DNA from: Alicyclobacillus suci
GTDB lineage: Bacteria; Bacillota; Bacilli; Alicyclobacillales; Alicyclobacillaceae
Assembly (NCBI RefSeq): GCF_017329615.1
Contig: NZ_JAFMTW010000038.1
Coordinates: 1-33,182, forward strand
Reading direction: 5' to 3'
DNA: 33,182 bases
Below, one piece after another: positions 30,452 through 33,182 of this stretch (positions are counted from its first letter, which is position 1; every line of letters begins with the position of its first letter). The notes under the pieces are model-generated. The model did not search any database, was not told the origin of the DNA, and saw nothing but the letters and a program-made list of their open reading frames with translations. A program made the translations under genes and the position numbers.

Positions 30452-31547
30452 GCCCTACTCCCCCTTCTATGTGGGTCACCAATTTACGAATCGCCGTTTG
30501 AACACCCGTAGAATGAAGAATCACCGGTTGTCCTTGGACCACTGCAAGAGATTGCTCAGGCTCGTATGGCACAAACACGACCTTTGCATTTGGCCAGTAA
30601 TCCTCAAACTCAGCTTCGTCAATGGGCAAACGCGTTGGCGCCATATTAACGACCACAATATCTGCCGGAAGACTTTCAAGGTATCTGCAACGATGTAAAT
30701 CTGTATTGGTCACAAGTACTCGAACTGTTTCCTGTGCAAACGAGTGATTAACTGATGCCAGGTAGTCTTGAAGAGCCATGTCATAAACTGCCACACCCGG
30801 AATGTGCGTAATGGTTTCCGTGACTGCTCGCAAGGAAATGGCTTCGTCTCCAAAAGGGTTACGCGTGTAGACGCGCAGGTTCCCGTCCTCAATGGCTGGA
30901 AGTACAGGTTCTGATAATGTTGCTTTCGCCTCATCTGCATCGCTTACGCCGTACCAGGTTGTCAGGCATGGGCGTAAACCTGCTTCCACATAGTTAACAT
31001 GATTAGCCTGTGACAGTCGTTTCGCTACCTGGAGTCCGATAAACGTACTGCCTGCGCCGGAAGCTCCCGAAACCACGATTGTCCTTGTTGGTACCGTAGT
31101 TCGTTCTTCCTTTTGTTGTACTGCTACGTGGCTTATGTGCTGAAATACTGGATTTTTGGCACTGCTGTCAGTACTTTCTCCTCCCTCTTCTACAAACGCC
31201 ATGTCCAGCCATTTGCGAGCCCCATCGATGGTAAGTTCCGTGATGAAATAACACGTCACTCCAAGTTTAGAGAGAGCGTCTTTAAACTCGTCTGTTTCCC
31301 GAACCGCCGCAATGTAGTACATTTTCAGTCCGATTTGAATAAACTGTTGAAGCTGTTGGATGATATACTCATCTGTTTTATCCTCAAATCGCATGTCACT
31401 AGATATAGCGCGTTGCCCCTTCAACGTCTCTACTTGTTGTTGTGCAAGTTCGTTTTGACTCGCGAGCCGTATACCATGCTTTTCTTCAAGCGGGGCGATT
31501 ATATCTTTCATTTCTGGCAAGGCTGAGATGTCGTAGATAACCTTCAC
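30429..31547 (-). CDS. ParA/TadZ-like protein with a lysine-less P-loop
   Basis: In this 372-residue protein the ATPase-like domain starts at about 155, but the P-loop reads GASGAGST (161-168): the essential Lys between Gly and Ser/Thr is absent. Later VVVNMAPTRLPIDEAEF and FVPYEPEQSLAVVQG follow the ParA plan. The N-terminal 120 residues are a separate alpha-beta domain (SKLGVTCYFITELTIDGARKW). It is probably a non-hydrolysing partner of the TadZ-like ATPase encoded next, with 23-bp overlap. GTG 31547 lies 3 bp after the previous stop. Confidence 0.65.
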   Translation of the reverse strand: MKVIYDISALPEMKDIIAPLEEKHGIRLASQNELAQQQVETLKGQRAISSDMRFEDKTDEYIIQQLQQFIQIGLKMYYIAAVRETDEFKDALSKLGVTCYFITELTIDGARKWLDMAFVEEGGESTDSSAKNPVFQHISHVAVQQKEERTTVPTRTIVVSGASGAGSTFIGLQVAKRLSQANHVNYVEAGLRPCLTTWYGVSDADEAKATLSEPVLPAIEDGNLRVYTRNPFGDEAISLRAVTETITHIPGVAVYDMALQDYLASVNHSFAQETVRVLVTNTDLHRCRYLESLPADIVVVNMAPTRLPIDEAEFEDYWPNAKVVFVPYEPEQSLAVVQGQPVILHSTGVQTAIRKLVTHIEGGVGHADSLVG

Positions 31548-31550
31548 TGT

Positions 31551-32258
31551 TCACCATTCCTTTCTGTTAGTTAGTGGACAAACATACAAATGCTGTGCAC
31601 CCTCGCTTCGACCGCGAAAAAGGAATAACGCTTCTTGTTCGTCGACATCTACCGATTCAAGATCCTCAATGTGGAACATCTTCGCCCACTTGGAAATCTC
31701 AATATCTGTTTCGTCATCCGTTAAAACAATCTGAGTATGAAATGATTCCATGTGTTCCATCGGAAATGCCTGAAAACGTTCCGCAGCGAGCCATACACCG
31801 TGCTTGCGATCCATAAGACGTTTAAGCGCTTCATATAGTGCAGTGCGGTCGTCTGTACTCAGTGCTCGATTAGCACCAAGATAAACTACGACAACGTGCT
31901 TGAGGGCCGGAATTTCTGTTTTGAGTACATAAATTTCGTCCAAGGCATTGAGTAGAGTTGTAAGATTACGTGTTCGAATGATCACCGGTGAGGTGATTTG
32001 TTGTATAGCGTTTCTCTCAATTTGTGACCAACCATCACCAATAATATGGGGTTGCCCCATCATGCCGGTGGAACTCATATCGAGAACAAGAAATTTCCAG
32101 CCAAGCGATGTGAACATCTCGATCTGCTTGCGCAACCAAGGTCCTTTATAAGGATTCTCCTCCGAGCCAACGAGAAACAGATTTTCACCTTTTGCATGTC
32201 GATAATAAACATCGGCTTCTCCGTAGGTCGGATTGAGGGGGGTTTTGGATTGCGGCAT
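31551..32258 (-). CDS. hypothetical, possibly degenerate NTPase; first gene of the pilus block
   Basis: The order of elements in this 235-residue protein resembles HerA/VirD4-type ATPases: ENLFLVGSEENPYKGPWLRK where Walker A would be, then GWKFLVLDMSS, then HVVVVYLGANRAL at the Walker B place and GVWLAAERFQAFP. The Gly-Lys-Ser/Thr of Walker A is missing, so it would not hydrolyse ATP in the usual way. The family assignment is an inference from pattern only. ATG 32258 has a distant AGAGAGGA (about 14 nt), so the start is not certain. Confidence 0.5.
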   Translation of the reverse strand: MPQSKTPLNPTYGEADVYYRHAKGENLFLVGSEENPYKGPWLRKQIEMFTSLGWKFLVLDMSSTGMMGQPHIIGDGWSQIERNAIQQITSPVIIRTRNLTTLLNALDEIYVLKTEIPALKHVVVVYLGANRALSTDDRTALYEALKRLMDRKHGVWLAAERFQAFPMEHMESFHTQIVLTDDETDIEISKWAKMFHIEDLESVDVDEQEALFLFRGRSEGAQHLYVCPLTNRKEW

Positions 32259-32630
32259 GTGTCGTACACCATTCCTCTCTTAATGTCTGACTCAAGAGTG
32301 ACATGGGAGACGAATGAATTTTGCTACAAATGCGTGATGAGGGGACATTATTCTTGCTATAAAGAAGGTTGGTTTCAGCACGTGAACTGAAGTGTAAACG
32401 GTGTGCGTTAAGTCTTAAAAAATGGGTTCACTCATCGATCAATAGGAGACAATTAACCCGGTAATTGAAAGTGTGTCATGTCCACCATCAACGCCAAAAA
32501 TCTCACATTTTATATTCGTAATATTCTAACCCTAAATTTCGACAACATTTTAATTTTCATCATGATATAAATCACTTAGTTGGTTCCGTATATATCCAAC
32601 AAATCATAAAACAGGGGAGATTTATTTAAA
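32259..32630. promoter_or_regulatory. divergent intergenic region between pilus block and secreted-protein gene
   Basis: 372 bp without a credible gene and clearly more AT-rich toward the right. It should hold the promoter of the leftward pilus block and that of the rightward gene at 32631. A dyad CAATTA/TAATTG lies at 32450-32455/32462-32467, and GTTGG/CCAAC flank a TATATA near 32580-32602. I cannot name -35/-10 pairs with confidence. Confidence 0.4.
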
Positions 32631-33128
32631 ATGCTAAAGAAAACTACTGTTAGCATTGTTTCAGGGTTAGCAATTATTTTAAGTACATCTGTTCCAGTCT
32701 TCGCGGATACAACATCTAATCAATCAACTGAAGGAAATACGGTAACCACCAAAATAACGATACCTGTAACTGTTTCAACATCGTCAGGAATTCAATCTGA
32801 TGCATCTGTAACAGGAGATGCTGGAACAGCTACATTAACTATGTTCAACGGCGGTAGTAGAACGCAAATCGATGCTAACTGGCAATTAAAATCGACGGTG
32901 GGGCAGATCGAATGGGAAGATGTAACGGTTACATTGAGTAACGGACAATCCCAAAATTATGATGGCCCTGGTCCGATTATAAAATCAACTGCATCTGGTC
33001 AGTTCACATTCTCTGGTTTGAAACCAGGAACCAAATACTCAGGGACATTATCTGGTTGGATTGAAACAGACGAAATAGATACAGCTACCATTGGACCGGT
33101 TACAGACTACGCGACAACATTATCCTAA
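32631..33128 (+). CDS. small secreted protein with fibronectin-III-like C-terminal motif
   Basis: This 165-residue protein has a Sec signal peptide MLKKTTVSIVSGLAIILSTS ending VFA before DTTS (cut near residue 25). The mature part is Thr/Ser-rich and beta-like; GQFTFSGLKPGTKYSGTL matches the end of a fibronectin type III or similar Ig-like domain. There are no cysteines and no anchor motif, so it is probably released or bound to other surface parts. AGGGGAG precedes ATG 32631. It is AT-richer than its neighbours and on the opposite strand, hinting at separate acquisition. A relation to the pilus is possible but not shown. Confidence 0.7.
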   Translation: MLKKTTVSIVSGLAIILSTSVPVFADTTSNQSTEGNTVTTKITIPVTVSTSSGIQSDASVTGDAGTATLTMFNGGSRTQIDANWQLKSTVGQIEWEDVTVTLSNGQSQNYDGPGPIIKSTASGQFTFSGLKPGTKYSGTLSGWIETDEIDTATIGPVTDYATTLS

Positions 33129-33182
33129 AGAACAAATTCCGACGACGTTACACATCGCCTCTCCTCTTCTATTTGTCCTGGA
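33129..33182. other. right edge without identified feature
   Basis: These 54 bp follow the secreted-protein stop. I see no terminator hairpin or gene start here. Confidence 0.3.

Noticed and set aside
32046..32390. Plus-strand frame ending with a CYKC..H..C pattern resembling a zinc knuckle
   Set aside because: Spacing does not fit CCHC knuckles, it overlaps a better minus-strand gene, and no ribosome site is present.
1..33182. CRISPR arrays, tRNA or rRNA genes
   Set aside because: No regularly spaced short repeats and no recognisable tRNA or rRNA sequence were seen on either strand.

Overview
The window looks like part of a large plasmid or other mobile replicon of a Bacillota (Gram-positive) bacterium. 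The evidence is strong GGAGG-type ribosome sites, frequent TTG/GTG starts, an AbrB-type regulator, and a Tad-type pilus locus in which I see no secretin. An Alicyclobacillus-like host is my guess from sequence feel only. There is no dnaA, rRNA or tRNA, and the replication and segregation genes (sliding clamp, SSB, ParM-like actin) appear to be an extra set. Apart from an IS110 transposase at the left and a secreted protein at the right edge, every gene I accept is on the minus strand, so the biological order runs right to left.

Layout from right to left. At 32631-33128 (+) lies an AT-rich gene for a small secreted protein. From 32258 down to 17773 runs a nearly continuous, overlapping block encoding a Tad/Flp-type pilus: a degenerate NTPase-like protein, a ParA-like protein without the P-loop lysine, TadZ/CpaE, CpaB, TadA, TadB, TadC, two tandem Flp-like pilins, three TadE-like minor pilins (one with a large TIG-like extracellular part), a membrane protein, an anchored thioredoxin-fold-like protein, a ParM-like actin with a long disordered tail, a GT-C type glycosyltransferase-like membrane protein and a prepilin peptidase. 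Next come a small protein, an S1-domain RNA-binding protein and an AbrB-like regulator with an added zinc finger, closed by a terminator at 16061-16088.

Two leftward cassettes follow. Each is headed by a nearly identical non-coding unit of about 390 nt (copies at 15564-15947 and 8671-9072). Each unit has a candidate promoter, a three-way-junction fold, several further hairpins and a strong intrinsic terminator, and is followed by a second long hairpin next to the ribosome site of the first gene. Cassette B (15481 down to 9112) encodes a Gp3/RDF-like protein, SSB, several small proteins, a zinc-ribbon protein, a compact Rad50/SMC-like ATPase, a DUF4258-like protein and a membrane protein. Cassette A (8598 down to 1935) encodes a small protein, a CHC2 zinc-finger (primase-like) protein, an antirepressor-like DNA-binding protein, a DNA polymerase III beta clamp, an unrecognised protein, and a RavA-like MoxR ATPase with a ViaA-like VWA partner. 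Most cassette genes are preceded by a perfect or near-perfect GC-rich hairpin.

The left end holds an IS110 element (transposase 475-1710) and, left of it, what looks like the terminal repeats of an IS21-type element. The most interesting signal is the duplicated structured RNA unit, which could be a transcription-attenuating leader or a trans-acting RNA shared by both DNA-metabolism operons. The second is the coupling of a plasmid-type actin to a mobile Tad pilus locus in one overlapping gene string.
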